Below are positions 19,336-28,046 of a stretch of 64,000 nt of DNA, piece after piece (position 1 is the stretch's first letter; each line of letters begins with the position of its first letter). The position numbers and the translations under genes are program-made. The stretch is from Massilia aurea (lineage in GTDB: Bacteria; Pseudomonadota; Gammaproteobacteria; Burkholderiales; Burkholderiaceae_D): assembly GCF_024753205.1 (NCBI RefSeq), contig NZ_JANUGZ010000003.1, positions 310,001 to 374,000 on the forward strand, read 5' to 3'. Under the pieces are notes generated by a model that searched no databases, had not been told where the DNA came from, and saw only the letters and a program-made list of their open reading frames with translations.

Positions 19336-21300
19336 ATGCTTAGCGTAGAAACATCATCCGCACGTACGACCACAACCAGCCTCACGTTCGTGAGATCCGC
19401 CATGCATCCAGACCGCCAAGCCGGGACGTTCATACCCGCCGCCATGATCGTCGGCGTGGTGCTGTCGCTGGCGTTCGGGGCTGGCGCCTATTTTGCGACA
19501 TCCGGCGCGATCGAAAGCGACGCACAGACACGCTTTCGCGCCATGGCGCGCGCCGCCCAGAACAATATTGATGCCCGGATCAAGAGCTACAGCGACGTGC
19601 TGCGCGGAGTCGCCGGCCTGTTTCGCTCCGCACCCGATACCAGTGCGGCCCAGTTCCACCAGTATGTCGGTGAACTCGACATCAAGCGCCACTTCCCCGG
19701 GATCGTCAACATCAACTACGCGCGCGCCGTGCGCGCCGACGGCCTGCCGGCGCTGAACGACGAGTTGCAAAAGCGGCTGGCGCGGCGCGGCGTCGTGCAT
19801 ACCCCGTTGCTGACGGCGCCGGATCGCGATACCTACACGGTGCTGGTGTACATGGAACCGTTGCCGCCGAACCTGCTCGACCGGTTGGGACTCGACCTGG
19901 AAGCGCGTGGCACGACCCGGCGCTCGCTGGCCGTGGCGCGCGATAACGGCAGTTCGAGCGCCTCGGGCACCCGCATCGCCCTGCGGCCCGGTCCCAACCA
20001 GAGCGCGCTGGCGCTGCGCCTGCCGGTCTACCGCAGCGACCTGCCCAACGACAGCGTGCAGGCGCGGCGCCTGGCGTATATCGGTTCGGCCGGCCTCGGC
20101 TTCGGCCTTGCGCCGCTGGTGGCCGGTGTGCTCGATGAATTCCCGGTCAAGGGCGTGCGCCTGGTGTTGACCGAAGTGACCGCGCTGGCGCCCGAACCGG
20201 GCGAGGCGCCGCCGCGCGCCGTGCTGTACGACAGCCTGGCCACGAGCGCGCGGCCCAACCCGGGCCCGCCGCTTATCAGCGATGCGAGCTTCGCGGCCAG
20301 CCTGCCCATTGCATTCAACCAGCGCGTCTGGCGCGCCGACTTCAGCATTCCCAAGTCGGACATGTACACGCGCTTCGACATGTATTACCCATGGCTGGCA
20401 GCGCTTGCCGCCGGCATGAGCACCGCCCTGCTCTACGCGCTGTTCCAGACGCTGGCCTCGTCGCGCCGCAACGCACTGCGCATGGCCGAGGAAATGACGC
20501 GCGAACTGCGCGCCTCGCAGACCAAGCTGCAGGCCAGCCATGAAAAACTGCGCCTGCTGGCCGCCCACGCCGAACAGATCAAGGAAGGCGAGCGCAAGCG
20601 CATTGCGCGCGAAATCCACGACGACCTGGCGCAGAACCTGCTGGCGCTGAAGATCGAGGCCGAACTGCTGGCCAACCGTACCCGTGGCGCGCAGCAGCGT
20701 CTGCACGCACGCGCCGTGGCCACGGTGCGCCAGATCGACGTCACGATCCGCAGCGTGCGCCAGATCATCAACGACCTGCGCCCGAACGTGCTTGACCTGG
20801 GCCTGTCGGCCGCCGTCGACTGGCAGGTGGCCGACTTCGCGCGCCGCACCGGCATCACCTGCGAGCTGGTGGACGACGATGACGAGCACCGCATCGACGA
20901 CAACAGCGCCACCGCGTTCTTCCGCATCCTGCAGGAGTCGCTCAACAACGTGGCGCGCCACGCGCGCGCTACCCACGTGGGCATCACGCTGCACCAGCAT
21001 GCCGGCATGCTCACCATGACGATCCGCGACAACGGGGTCGGGCTGCAGCCAGGCAGCCGCAACCGCCACGGCTCCTTCGGTCTGGTGGGTATCGAAGAAC
21101 GCATCGCCATCCTGGGCGGCTCGTTCTCGATCAACAGCAACGGCATGGGCAGCGGCACCACGATCGTGGTCAGCATTCCAGTGGATGGGGTGCCGGCGGC
21201 CGGCGCTCCGGCGGCCGGCGCTCCGGCGGCCGGCGCTCCGGCGGCGACTGGCCCCGGCCTGCGCGCGGACAGTACCCCGATCTCGCCCGTCGCCGCCTGA
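19336..21300 (+). CDS. membrane sensor histidine kinase, CHASE domain and NarL-type (HisKA_3) kinase
   Basis: The 654-residue protein has a membrane helix near 33-55, an extracytoplasmic CHASE-type sensor region (about 60-330, with IKSYSDVLRGVAGLFRS and FPGIVNINYAR), and a second helix (about 355-380). A coiled coil leads to the HisKA_3 box ERKRIAREIHDDLAQN (acceptor His about 427), then HATPase motifs FRILQESLNNVARHA, DNGVGL and GSFGLVGIEERI. The C-terminus has three AAGAP repeats encoded by exact 15-bp copies. Kinases of this class usually act with LuxR-type regulators; none is adjacent. ATG 19402 is an alternative start. Confidence 0.88.
   Translation: MLSVETSSARTTTTSLTFVRSAMHPDRQAGTFIPAAMIVGVVLSLAFGAGAYFATSGAIESDAQTRFRAMARAAQNNIDARIKSYSDVLRGVAGLFRSAPDTSAAQFHQYVGELDIKRHFPGIVNINYARAVRADGLPALNDELQKRLARRGVVHTPLLTAPDRDTYTVLVYMEPLPPNLLDRLGLDLEARGTTRRSLAVARDNGSSSASGTRIALRPGPNQSALALRLPVYRSDLPNDSVQARRLAYIGSAGLGFGLAPLVAGVLDEFPVKGVRLVLTEVTALAPEPGEAPPRAVLYDSLATSARPNPGPPLISDASFAASLPIAFNQRVWRADFSIPKSDMYTRFDMYYPWLAALAAGMSTALLYALFQTLASSRRNALRMAEEMTRELRASQTKLQASHEKLRLLAAHAEQIKEGERKRIAREIHDDLAQNLLALKIEAELLANRTRGAQQRLHARAVATVRQIDVTIRSVRQIINDLRPNVLDLGLSAAVDWQVADFARRTGITCELVDDDDEHRIDDNSATAFFRILQESLNNVARHARATHVGITLHQHAGMLTMTIRDNGVGLQPGSRNRHGSFGLVGIEERIAILGGSFSINSNGMGSGTTIVVSIPVDGVPAAGAPAAGAPAAGAPAATGPGLRADSTPISPVAA
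21196..21240 (+). repeat. three exact 15-bp tandem copies within kinase gene
   Basis: The unit GCGGCCGGCGCTCCG occurs at 21196-21210, 21211-21225 and 21226-21240. It encodes Ala-Ala-Gly-Ala-Pro three times in the C-terminal tail of the histidine kinase. Because 15 is a multiple of three, copy-number change would not shift the frame. Confidence 0.95.
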
Positions 21301-21434
21301 GGCGTCCCCCTTTCCTGCCAATGGTGACGACGTCGCCCGTCACCGAGCTCGTCCATGCTCCCAAGTTTGATCTAGCGCAACTGCTGAGCTGAGCCAGCGC
21401 ATGACAATTGCTGTGTCTGTCACAGGTCAATACC

Positions 21435-21450
21435 ACCGGAATTTTCCGGT
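21435..21450. promoter_or_regulatory. inverted repeat upstream of AFCASPG-repeat gene
   Basis: ACCGGAA and TTCCGGT are separated by two bases, about 88 bases ahead of the start at 21538. It has the size and symmetry of a dimeric regulator's operator. No regulator is known, so this is a candidate only. Confidence 0.35.
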
Positions 21451-21537
21451 AATGCGCTACGGAAATACCCCACTCAGGCACTGTGACAGCCGCCTGCACT
21501 GTCCAATTCATTCACACAACCACATGAGGTGATCATG

Positions 21538-22131
21538 ATGTCGACCCATACCGAGTACGCTCCCTTCAAGGCGCTTGACCTGAACCCGATCAAGACGAAG
21601 CTGATGCACGAAGCGTCCGGCGAAGGCTGGTCCGAAGCGCGCACCAATGCCGTGGAGACCGAGTACCGGCGCTTCCTGTTCCTCATGAAAAAGTACCCGG
21701 ATGCCGGCGCCTCGCCGACGGCCGATGTCGATACCTTCTGGCACTACCACATCCTCGACACCATGAAATACGCACGCGACTGCGAAGCCGTCTTCGGCTT
21801 CTTCCTGCACCACTATCCGTACGTCGGCATCGCCGCCGGCACCGAAGGCGAGCACGTCCAAGCGGGCGAGCGCATGCGCGCGCTGTATGAAGCCGAGTTC
21901 GGCGTCGTGGTCAGGGGCGACGCTGCGTTCTGCGCGTCGCCAGGCAAGCCGGCCGGTGCAACCGCGTTCTGTGCGTCCCCGGGCAAACCGGCCGGTGCCA
22001 CCGCGTTCTGTGCATCCCCGGGCAAACCGGCAGCCGGAGCGAACGGCACCGCCTTCTGCGCCTCGCCGGGCCTGCCAACCATCATGACGAGCAAGATCGC
22101 ATTCTGCGCGTCGCCCGGCAAGCGGGCATAA
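21538..22131 (+). CDS. GRDP-like protein with five C-terminal AFCASPG repeats
   Basis: The 197-residue protein has two parts. Residues 1-125 resemble the glycine-rich-domain-protein-like family (PF07173 type), with VDTFWHYHILDTMKYARDCE. Residues 130-197 contain five copies of AFCASPG followed by variable spacers: KPAGAT, KPAGAT, KPAAGANGT, LPTIMTSKI and KRA. Every repeat has one Cys, and there is no other glycine-rich tail. GAGG eight bases upstream favours the ATG at 21538 over upstream in-frame starts. No signal peptide is seen. Function is unknown; the repeats could be modified or cleaved cores, or metal- or thiol-binding units. No obvious maturation enzyme lies beside it. Confidence 0.8.
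   Translation: MSTHTEYAPFKALDLNPIKTKLMHEASGEGWSEARTNAVETEYRRFLFLMKKYPDAGASPTADVDTFWHYHILDTMKYARDCEAVFGFFLHHYPYVGIAAGTEGEHVQAGERMRALYEAEFGVVVRGDAAFCASPGKPAGATAFCASPGKPAGATAFCASPGKPAAGANGTAFCASPGLPTIMTSKIAFCASPGKRA
21925..22128 (+). repeat. five in-frame repeats encoding AFCASPG
   Basis: Copies start at 21925, 21964, 22003, 22051 and 22099, with unit lengths 39, 39, 48, 48 and 30 bases. The seven-residue core is invariant while codons vary between copies (TGC/TGT, TCG/TCC, CCA/CCG/CCC). Synonymous drift with conserved amino acids points to selection on the peptide rather than recent DNA duplication. Confidence 0.93.
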
Positions 22132-22138
22132 GCGAGGA

Positions 22139-23026
22139 TCAGCGCCGCAGGCGCGCCAGCGCCGTGGCGACGTCCGGGTATTGCAGACGCACGCGCAGCT
22201 CGCGCCGCAGGCGCGTGTTGTCGAGCTGGCGCGACTCGGACATGTACGACAGCAGCACGGGCGAGACCAGCTGCGCCAGTTCGGCGCGCGGCAGGCGCGG
22301 TGAGCGCGGCATGCCGAAGGCGTCGGCCACGGCGTCGAAGTAATCGGCCATCTTCATGCGCGTGTCGTCGACCGCGTGATATACCCGCCCGGACCGGCCA
22401 CGTGTCAACGCCTGCAGCACGATGCGGGCCAGGTCGTCGGCGTGGATATGGTTGGTGTACACATCGTCCTCAAACCGCAAAGCCGGCGTGCCTTGCTCCA
22501 GCCGGCGCAGCGGCAGGCGGTCGGCGGCGTAGATGCCCGGCACGCGCAGGATCGACAGCGTCGCGCCGGCCACCAGCGCCCACGCGCGCAGGATGCGCTC
22601 GGCATCCACGCGGCGCCGGGCGCGCCCGTTCTTCGGCGCCACCGGTCGGTACTCTTTCACCAGCGCCCCGCCGCAATCGCCATACACCCCGCTGGTGCTC
22701 ACATACACGATACGGCGCACCGCCCCCAGCGCCGCCACCAGGTGGCGCGTGCGGCGGTCGGTATCGCCGTCCGGCTGGGGCGGGGCCAGGTGCAGCACCC
22801 ACGGCGCCAGATTATGCAGGCGCGCCAGCGTGGCGGGCTGGTCGAGGTCGGCAACGACCGGCACCGCGCCGGCGGCGCGCAGCTCAGAGCAGCGCTCGGG
22901 CTGGCTGGTCAGCGCAAACACGCGAAAACGCCCGGCCAGCAGCGGCAACAGGCGCATGCCGACGTCGCCGCAGCCGATGATCAACAGGCGCGGACGGACA
23001 AAAGCGGAGCGGGATGGCATGGTCAT
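22139..23026 (-). CDS. NAD(P)-dependent epimerase/dehydratase-like protein
   Basis: The 295-residue protein begins MTMPSRSAFVRPRLLIIGCG and has an N-terminal Rossmann fold (IGCGDVGMRLL). YVSTSGVYGDCGGALVKEYR follows, in which STSGVYGD is typical of extended SDR proteins of the YeeZ/NAD-epimerase type, and later YHAVDDTRMKMADYF. The Y-x-x-x-K pair of SDR catalysis is not clear, so an enzymatic role is uncertain. It is convergent with the AFCASPG-repeat gene, seven bases apart. ATG 23020 is an alternative start. Confidence 0.8.
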   Translation of the reverse strand: MTMPSRSAFVRPRLLIIGCGDVGMRLLPLLAGRFRVFALTSQPERCSELRAAGAVPVVADLDQPATLARLHNLAPWVLHLAPPQPDGDTDRRTRHLVAALGAVRRIVYVSTSGVYGDCGGALVKEYRPVAPKNGRARRRVDAERILRAWALVAGATLSILRVPGIYAADRLPLRRLEQGTPALRFEDDVYTNHIHADDLARIVLQALTRGRSGRVYHAVDDTRMKMADYFDAVADAFGMPRSPRLPRAELAQLVSPVLLSYMSESRQLDNTRLRRELRVRLQYPDVATALARLRR

Positions 23027-23171
23027 GAAAGAATCGCGGGGTCGTGGAGGCGGCAACTGTAGCACAGGGCGCGCCCGGTAAAACAAGGGCGGGTGTAGAA
23101 TGGCGGCCTCTCGCCGCACGCCGGCGCACCCCACCAACCACCCGCGTTCGCGCCCCAACTTCTCCATTCGC

Positions 23172-24200
23172 ATGACCTTCCAGATCACCGTCCAGCCCAG
23201 CGGCAGCCAGTTCGGCTGCGAAGCCGATGAAACCGTCTTAGCCGCCGCGATCCGCGCCGGCGTCGGCCTGCCATATGGTTGCAAGAACGGCGCCTGCGGC
23301 TCGTGCAAGGGCAAGGTGCTCGATGGCGCCATCGAGCACAAGCCGTACCAGCAGCGCGCCTTGAGTGACATCGAAAAGACCGCCGGCATGGCGCTGTTCT
23401 GCTGCGCGATGCCGTCGGCCGACCTGGTGATCGAGGCGCGCGAAGTGGGCGGCAGCTCGGATTACCCGCTGCGCAAGATGCCCACCCGCGTCGCCGGCAT
23501 CCGCAAGGCCGCGCCGGACGTCGCCATCGTCAACCTGCAATTGCCGGCCAATGAATTGCTGGCCTACCGCGCCGGCCAGTACATCGAATTCTTGCTCAAG
23601 GATGGCAAACGCCGCGCGTATTCGATTGCGAATGCGCCGTCGTTCGAAGGGCCGCTTGAGCTGCACATCCGCCACTTGCCCGGCGGCCTGTTCACCGATC
23701 ACGTGTTCGGCGCCATGAAAGAGCGCGACATCCTGCGCTTCGAAGGCCCGCTCGGCACGTTCTTCCTGCGCGAAGATTCCGACAAGCCGATCGTGCTGTT
23801 GGCCTCCGGCACCGGCTTCGCACCGGTCAAGGCCCTGGTCGAGCACCTGATGCACCTGAAGTCCACGCGCAAGGTCACGTTGTACTGGGGCGGCCGCCGC
23901 CCACAAGACCTGTACATGGACGAATTGTGCCGGGCCTGGGAAACCACCCTGCCCGACTTCACCTACGTGCCCGTGATTTCGGATGCGCTGCCAGAAGATG
24001 CCTGGACGGGCCGCACCGGCTACGTGCACGCCGCCGTCGTGCAGGACATCATCGACCTCTCCGGCCACCAGGTGTATGCCTGCGGCGCACCGGTCATGGT
24101 CGATTCGGCACGCCGCGACTACGTGGCGCTGTGCGGCCTGCCCGAGGACGAATTCTTCGCCGACGCGTTCACGACCGCCGCCGATCTGGCCAACCAGTAA
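23172..24200 (+). CDS. 2Fe-2S ferredoxin-FAD/NAD reductase (CDP-6-deoxy-delta-3,4-glucoseen reductase-like)
   Basis: The 342-residue protein has an N-terminal plant-type ferredoxin domain with CKNGACGSCKGKVL and the fourth Cys in LFCCAMP. A flavin-binding barrel follows (YRAGQYIEFLL, RAYSIANAPS), then an NAD domain (VLLASGTGFAPVKALVEHL, and VYACGAPVMVDSARRDY). This order matches AscD/CDP-glucoseen reductase and phenol hydroxylase P5-type electron-transfer reductases, which pass electrons from NAD(P)H via FAD to the iron-sulphur centre. No CDP-sugar genes are near, so the partner is unknown. The ATG at 23172 gives the canonical MTFQITVQPSG start. Confidence 0.9.
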   Translation: MTFQITVQPSGSQFGCEADETVLAAAIRAGVGLPYGCKNGACGSCKGKVLDGAIEHKPYQQRALSDIEKTAGMALFCCAMPSADLVIEAREVGGSSDYPLRKMPTRVAGIRKAAPDVAIVNLQLPANELLAYRAGQYIEFLLKDGKRRAYSIANAPSFEGPLELHIRHLPGGLFTDHVFGAMKERDILRFEGPLGTFFLREDSDKPIVLLASGTGFAPVKALVEHLMHLKSTRKVTLYWGGRRPQDLYMDELCRAWETTLPDFTYVPVISDALPEDAWTGRTGYVHAAVVQDIIDLSGHQVYACGAPVMVDSARRDYVALCGLPEDEFFADAFTTAADLANQ

Positions 24201-24206
24201 GGGCCC

Positions 24207-25463
24207 ATGCCGCTGATCTCACCGACCGGGCGCCTGGGTGTCCTGCGCAACCGTAACCTGGCGTTCTACCTGTCGGCGCGCTTTCTCGCCACCTTCGCCG
24301 TGCAGATGCAGAGCGTGGCGATCGGCTGGCAGGTGTACCAGATCACGGGCAGCCTGTTTGACCTGGGGCTGATCGGCCTGGCGCAGTTTGCGCCGTTCCT
24401 GGTACTGATCCTGTGGGCCGGCCACGTGGCCGACCGCTACAACCGGCGCCTGATCGTGCTCATTTGCATGGCCGTGCAGCTGCTGTGCAGCGCGATGCTG
24501 ATTGCGTTCACGGCCAGCGGCAGCACGACCGTGTGGCCCGTGTTCGCGATCCTGGTGCTGTTCGGCAGCGCGCGCGCCTTCATGATGCCGGCCTCGCAGG
24601 CGGTGCTCAAGAACCTGGTGCCGGACCGCGACTTCAGTCAGGCCGTGGCGCTGGGCTCCTCGACGATGCACGTGGCGATGATCCTCGGCCCGATTGTCGG
24701 CGGCCTGCTCTATGTGCTGGGGCCGCAGACGGTGCACATGACAGCCGCCTCGCTGCTCGCGCTGGCGGTGCTGCTCATGACGAACACGCGCACCATCGCG
24801 CAGGTGATCAACAAGGCGCCGGTCAGCTGGCACACGCTGCTCGAAGGCTTGCGCTTCGTGCGCTCGCGCCCGATCGTGCTGGGCGCGATCTCACTCGACC
24901 TGTTCGCGGTGCTGTTCGGTGGGGCGACTGCCCTGCTGCCGGCCTACGCACACGACATCCTGGGCGCCGGACCGTCCGGCCTGGGCTTTTTGCGCACCGC
25001 GCCGGGCATGGGCGCGGCGCTGTGTTCGGTGGCGCTGGTGATGTTCCCGATCACGCGCCGCGTCGGCGCCTGGATGTTCGGTGGCGTCGCCCTGTTTGGC
25101 CTGTGCGTGATCGTGCTGGGCCTGACCGACCACTTCGCCGTTGCCTTCGGCGCGCTGTTCCTGCTGGGCGTGGGCGACATGGTCAGCGTGTATATCCGCC
25201 ATCTGCTGGTGCAGTACGAAACGCCCGACGATATCCGCGGGCGTGTGAGCGCCGTGAACTCGGTGTTCATCGGCGCCTCGAATGAGCTCGGTGAATTCGA
25301 GTCGGGCGTTACGGCCGGCTGGCTGGGATTGACGCGCGCGATTTTGCTCGGCGGCGTGGCGACGCTGGTCGTGACGGGCGTGTGGGCGATGCTGTTCCCG
25401 GTGCTGTCGCGGATGGACCGTTTTCCGCACCACGAGGCAGCGCGCGAAAAAGACGTGGTCTGA
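24207..25463 (+). CDS. MFS transporter, EntS/Bmr3-like exporter
   Basis: The 418-residue protein has about 12 membrane helices. It starts GVLRNRNLAFYLSARFLATF and carries VAIGWQVYQITGSLFDLGLI and the MFS loop GHVADRYNRRLIVL. These match the enterobactin-exporter (EntS)-like MFS family. The substrate is not known; no siderophore biosynthesis gene is nearby. It begins six bases after the reductase stop, so the two are probably co-transcribed. Plain high-GC codon use like its neighbours. Confidence 0.85.
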   Translation: MPLISPTGRLGVLRNRNLAFYLSARFLATFAVQMQSVAIGWQVYQITGSLFDLGLIGLAQFAPFLVLILWAGHVADRYNRRLIVLICMAVQLLCSAMLIAFTASGSTTVWPVFAILVLFGSARAFMMPASQAVLKNLVPDRDFSQAVALGSSTMHVAMILGPIVGGLLYVLGPQTVHMTAASLLALAVLLMTNTRTIAQVINKAPVSWHTLLEGLRFVRSRPIVLGAISLDLFAVLFGGATALLPAYAHDILGAGPSGLGFLRTAPGMGAALCSVALVMFPITRRVGAWMFGGVALFGLCVIVLGLTDHFAVAFGALFLLGVGDMVSVYIRHLLVQYETPDDIRGRVSAVNSVFIGASNELGEFESGVTAGWLGLTRAILLGGVATLVVTGVWAMLFPVLSRMDRFPHHEAAREKDVV

Positions 25464-25558
25464 TGGCGGCATGCCGGGTCGAGCACGGTTGGCGGAGCGG
25501 ACGCGGTAAAAATCGCTGGGCGTGTAAGATAAAGCCATAACGATTACAGGAGCCATCC

Positions 25559-25951
25559 ATGCAGATCAATGTCAATACCGATAACACCATCACCAAGCAC
25601 CAAGGCCTGGACGAGCACGTGGATACCGTCTTGCGCGCTTCCATCGGTCGTTTCAGCGAGCAGGTTACCCGCGTCGACGTTCACCTGAGCGACGAGAACA
25701 AGGAAAAGAAAGCGGACGGCGGCAACCACTGCATGCTCGAAGCGCGCCTGGCCGGCGTGGCCCCGATCGTCGTGCACGATCACGCGAATGACCTGCACCA
25801 GGCGATCAACAACGCCAGCGGCAAACTGGCCCGCGCACTCGACAGCACCATCGGTCGCCTGCACGACAAGCATCGCCATACCGCCGTCCCGGTGGTTAGC
25901 GTTGACGGCGACATCGACCCGACTGCCGACAAGCACCTGACCGATAACTGA
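25559..25951 (+). CDS. HPF/RaiA-family ribosome-associated protein
   Basis: The 130-residue protein MQINVNTDNTITKHQGLDEH contains the beta-alpha-beta-beta-beta-alpha pattern of the sigma-54 modulation/S30EA domain, including VTRVDVHLSDEN and CMLEARLAGVAPIVVHDHAN, then LHQAINNASGKLARALDSTI. Such proteins bind the ribosome and inhibit translation or promote hibernation. It is short, lacking the long HPF C-terminal dimerisation domain. A strong AGGAG site precedes the ATG. It is a stand-alone gene, not next to rpoN. Confidence 0.85.
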   Translation: MQINVNTDNTITKHQGLDEHVDTVLRASIGRFSEQVTRVDVHLSDENKEKKADGGNHCMLEARLAGVAPIVVHDHANDLHQAINNASGKLARALDSTIGRLHDKHRHTAVPVVSVDGDIDPTADKHLTDN

Positions 25952-25967
25952 TCGGTGCCCGCAGGAC

Positions 25968-25990
25968 CCTGCGCCCGCCATGGGCGCAGG
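25968..25990. terminator. hairpin between hpf-like and BtuF-like genes
   Basis: A perfect 9-bp GC-rich stem (25968-25976 with 25982-25990) with a five-base loop sits between convergent genes. There is no T-tract on either side, so intrinsic termination is uncertain. Confidence 0.4.
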
Positions 25991-26037
25991 AGCAATACCA
26001 ACGCCGCACTCAGCGTGACACACCTCGCCGGCCGCAC

Positions 26038-26850
26038 CTAGCCGGCCGCACCTTCCAGCATCTCCCGCAACGTCTCCAGATAATTCACACCCGCCAGTGC
26101 GCGGCTGCCGTACCACGACAGCATTTCGCCATCGACCAGCAGCACGGGAATACCGATCTGTTTTTCCAGCGCGTCCACGTGCGCCTGCGTGAAGCGGTAG
26201 GGTTCGGTCGACAGCAGCACGGCGTCCAGGCCATCGACCAAGCTGTCCGACCACGTGAAGCGCGGATAGCGGTCTTCACCCAACTGCGGCACGCGCCAAC
26301 CCAGTTCGGCCAGCATCGCCGCGATATAGGTATCGGCCGAGATGCTCATCCACGGATCCTGCCAGATGCAGTACAGCACCGTGCGTGATGGACCGGCGGG
26401 CCGGGCACGCAGCGCGGCCAATGCCTGTGTGAAGGCGGTGCACCAGGATTCGGCCGCCTCCTGCACGCCAAAGATGCCACCCAGCAGGCGGGCCAGCGCC
26501 AGGTTATCCTGCGGCGTTACCGGATGCGTGACGATCACGTGCGGCACGAATTGCACCAGCGCGTCGTAGGTTGGTCGCGTGTTTTCATCGAGATTGACGA
26601 CGACGTGGGTCGGTGCCAATGCACGGATCTTGTCGAGATTGACGTCCTTGGTGCCGCCGACCTTGGGAATGGCGGCCACAATGTCCCTGGGATGGATGCA
26701 GAAACCCGTGCGGCCTATGAGCTGTGGTGCCAGGCCCAGGTCGCACAATAATTCGGTGATCGACGGCACGAGGGAAACGATGCGCGCGTCAGGCGCGGGC
26801 ACATGTGCGTGGCCCAGCGCGTCGGTCAGGTCAGTGGTGGAAAGTGTCAT
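26038..26850 (-). CDS. BtuF-like helical-backbone metal/cobalamin-binding protein, no signal peptide
   Basis: The 270-residue protein has the substrate-binding fold of BtuF/FepB-type proteins: RIVSLVPSITELLCDLGLAP, LIGRTGFCIHP, VGGTKDVNLDKIRALAPTHVVVN and a final AGVNYLETLREML. BtuF delivers vitamin B12 to BtuCD. Here no transport partners are adjacent, and the N-terminus (MTLSTTDLTDALGHAHVPAP) is not a signal peptide. A cytoplasmic or non-transport role is therefore possible. It is divergent from a diguanylate cyclase gene. The 126-base space is too short for a full cobalamin riboswitch. Confidence 0.82.
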   Translation of the reverse strand: MTLSTTDLTDALGHAHVPAPDARIVSLVPSITELLCDLGLAPQLIGRTGFCIHPRDIVAAIPKVGGTKDVNLDKIRALAPTHVVVNLDENTRPTYDALVQFVPHVIVTHPVTPQDNLALARLLGGIFGVQEAAESWCTAFTQALAALRARPAGPSRTVLYCIWQDPWMSISADTYIAAMLAELGWRVPQLGEDRYPRFTWSDSLVDGLDAVLLSTEPYRFTQAHVDALEKQIGIPVLLVDGEMLSWYGSRALAGVNYLETLREMLEGAAG

Positions 26851-26976
26851 ACAGGTTGGTCATGGTGGTTTAAGTTTCGCCAAACGCGCAGGAGTGGCAC
26901 AATCGGCTATGATCCCGCTGATGTAATAACACATGCAATCACGCATGCCAACGCGGCGTACCGCTTGAGGACTCAC

Positions 26977-27939
26977 TTGGAACAGATCGGCACTTTCGGC
27001 ACCAGCCGTACCACTATCAACGACTTGCAACTGTTTCGCGACGAAACCGACCCTGACGTCGCCGCGATGCTGGCCGACTGCGCCATCGTGCGCTTACCCA
27101 AGGGCGAACGCATCGACGACAGCGGTCAGGCGCACCTGTATATCGTGCTCTCGGGCCAGCTCGAAATCGAATCGGACGCGCACGCAGGCGACGAAACCGG
27201 CACCACCCGCGTGTTACCGGGCGAAAGCGTGGGCGATCAGGCCGTGCTGGACGATGCCGCGAACCTGGCGGCCATGACGGCGCTGGAAGACAGCGAGCTC
27301 CTGGTGATCGAATCGAGCGTCGTCTGGTCGCTGATCGACCGCTCGAGCGTGCTGGCGCGCAATCTGCTGCGCCTGCTCTCGTTCCGCATCCGCACCACCA
27401 ATGCGCTGCTGCGCCGGCGCCAGAAGCTGGGCGAATTCTACCGCCAGCTGTCGCTCAACGACCCGCTCACGGGCCTGTACAACCGCGCCTGGCTCAACGA
27501 CATGCTGCCGAAGCTGGCGGCGCGCGCGGCCCGTACCGGCAGCGGCCTGTCGATCGTCATGATCGACCTCGACCACTTCAAGCAATTCAACGATACCCAC
27601 GGCCACATCATCGGTGACGTGGCGCTGTCGGCCGCCGCCAGCCTGATCCGCGATGCGCTGCGCCCATCCGACTTCGCCGTGCGCTTCGGCGGCGAGGAAA
27701 TGCTGGCCGTGCTGCCCGACACCGGCATCGAACTGGCCACGATGGTGGCCGAGCGCCTGTGCCAGCGCCTGCGCGACACTGTCGTGTTTACCGACATGCG
27801 CGTGGAGCTGCCACACCTGACTGCGTCGTTCGGCGTGGCCAGCCTGGGCGAGAACGGTGACGAATACGCGCTGATGGCAGCGGCCGACGCCGCCCTGTAC
27901 CGGGCGAAAGAAGCCGGGCGCAACCGCGTCTGCAACTAG
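26977..27939 (+). CDS. diguanylate cyclase with N-terminal cyclic-nucleotide-binding-like domain
   Basis: The 320-residue protein has a cNMP-binding-like domain (about 20-140; LYIVLSGQLEIE, VLPGESVGDQAVL), a helical linker, and a GGDEF domain from about 155 (DPLTGLYNRAWLNDML). The active-site loop is FGGEEM at 237-242, so Phe is replaced by Met. The allosteric I-site RPSD (229-232) is five residues upstream, suggesting c-di-GMP feedback inhibition. I chose TTG at 26977 because GAGGA lies five bases before it; the upstream extension lacks domain similarity. It probably makes c-di-GMP in response to a ligand of the N-terminal domain. Confidence 0.88.
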   Translation: MEQIGTFGTSRTTINDLQLFRDETDPDVAAMLADCAIVRLPKGERIDDSGQAHLYIVLSGQLEIESDAHAGDETGTTRVLPGESVGDQAVLDDAANLAAMTALEDSELLVIESSVVWSLIDRSSVLARNLLRLLSFRIRTTNALLRRRQKLGEFYRQLSLNDPLTGLYNRAWLNDMLPKLAARAARTGSGLSIVMIDLDHFKQFNDTHGHIIGDVALSAAASLIRDALRPSDFAVRFGGEEMLAVLPDTGIELATMVAERLCQRLRDTVVFTDMRVELPHLTASFGVASLGENGDEYALMAAADAALYRAKEAGRNRVCN

Positions 27940-28046
27940 CGCCCAATGCCGTCCCGCACGGACCGTGACACCGGGCCGTGACGGGACGGCGCATCTGTGC
28001 CACCATGTCGCCGACGCTGTGATTGCAGCCAAGACAACAACAAGAC

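Noticed and set aside
21925..22128. Plain glycine-rich tail of the GRDP family
   Set aside because: The repeats are Cys/Pro-containing with an invariant seven-residue core, not a Gly-rich low-complexity tail.
26851..26976. Cobalamin riboswitch in front of the BtuF-like gene
   Set aside because: Only 126 bases separate it from the divergent gene, and I find no B12-box sequence.
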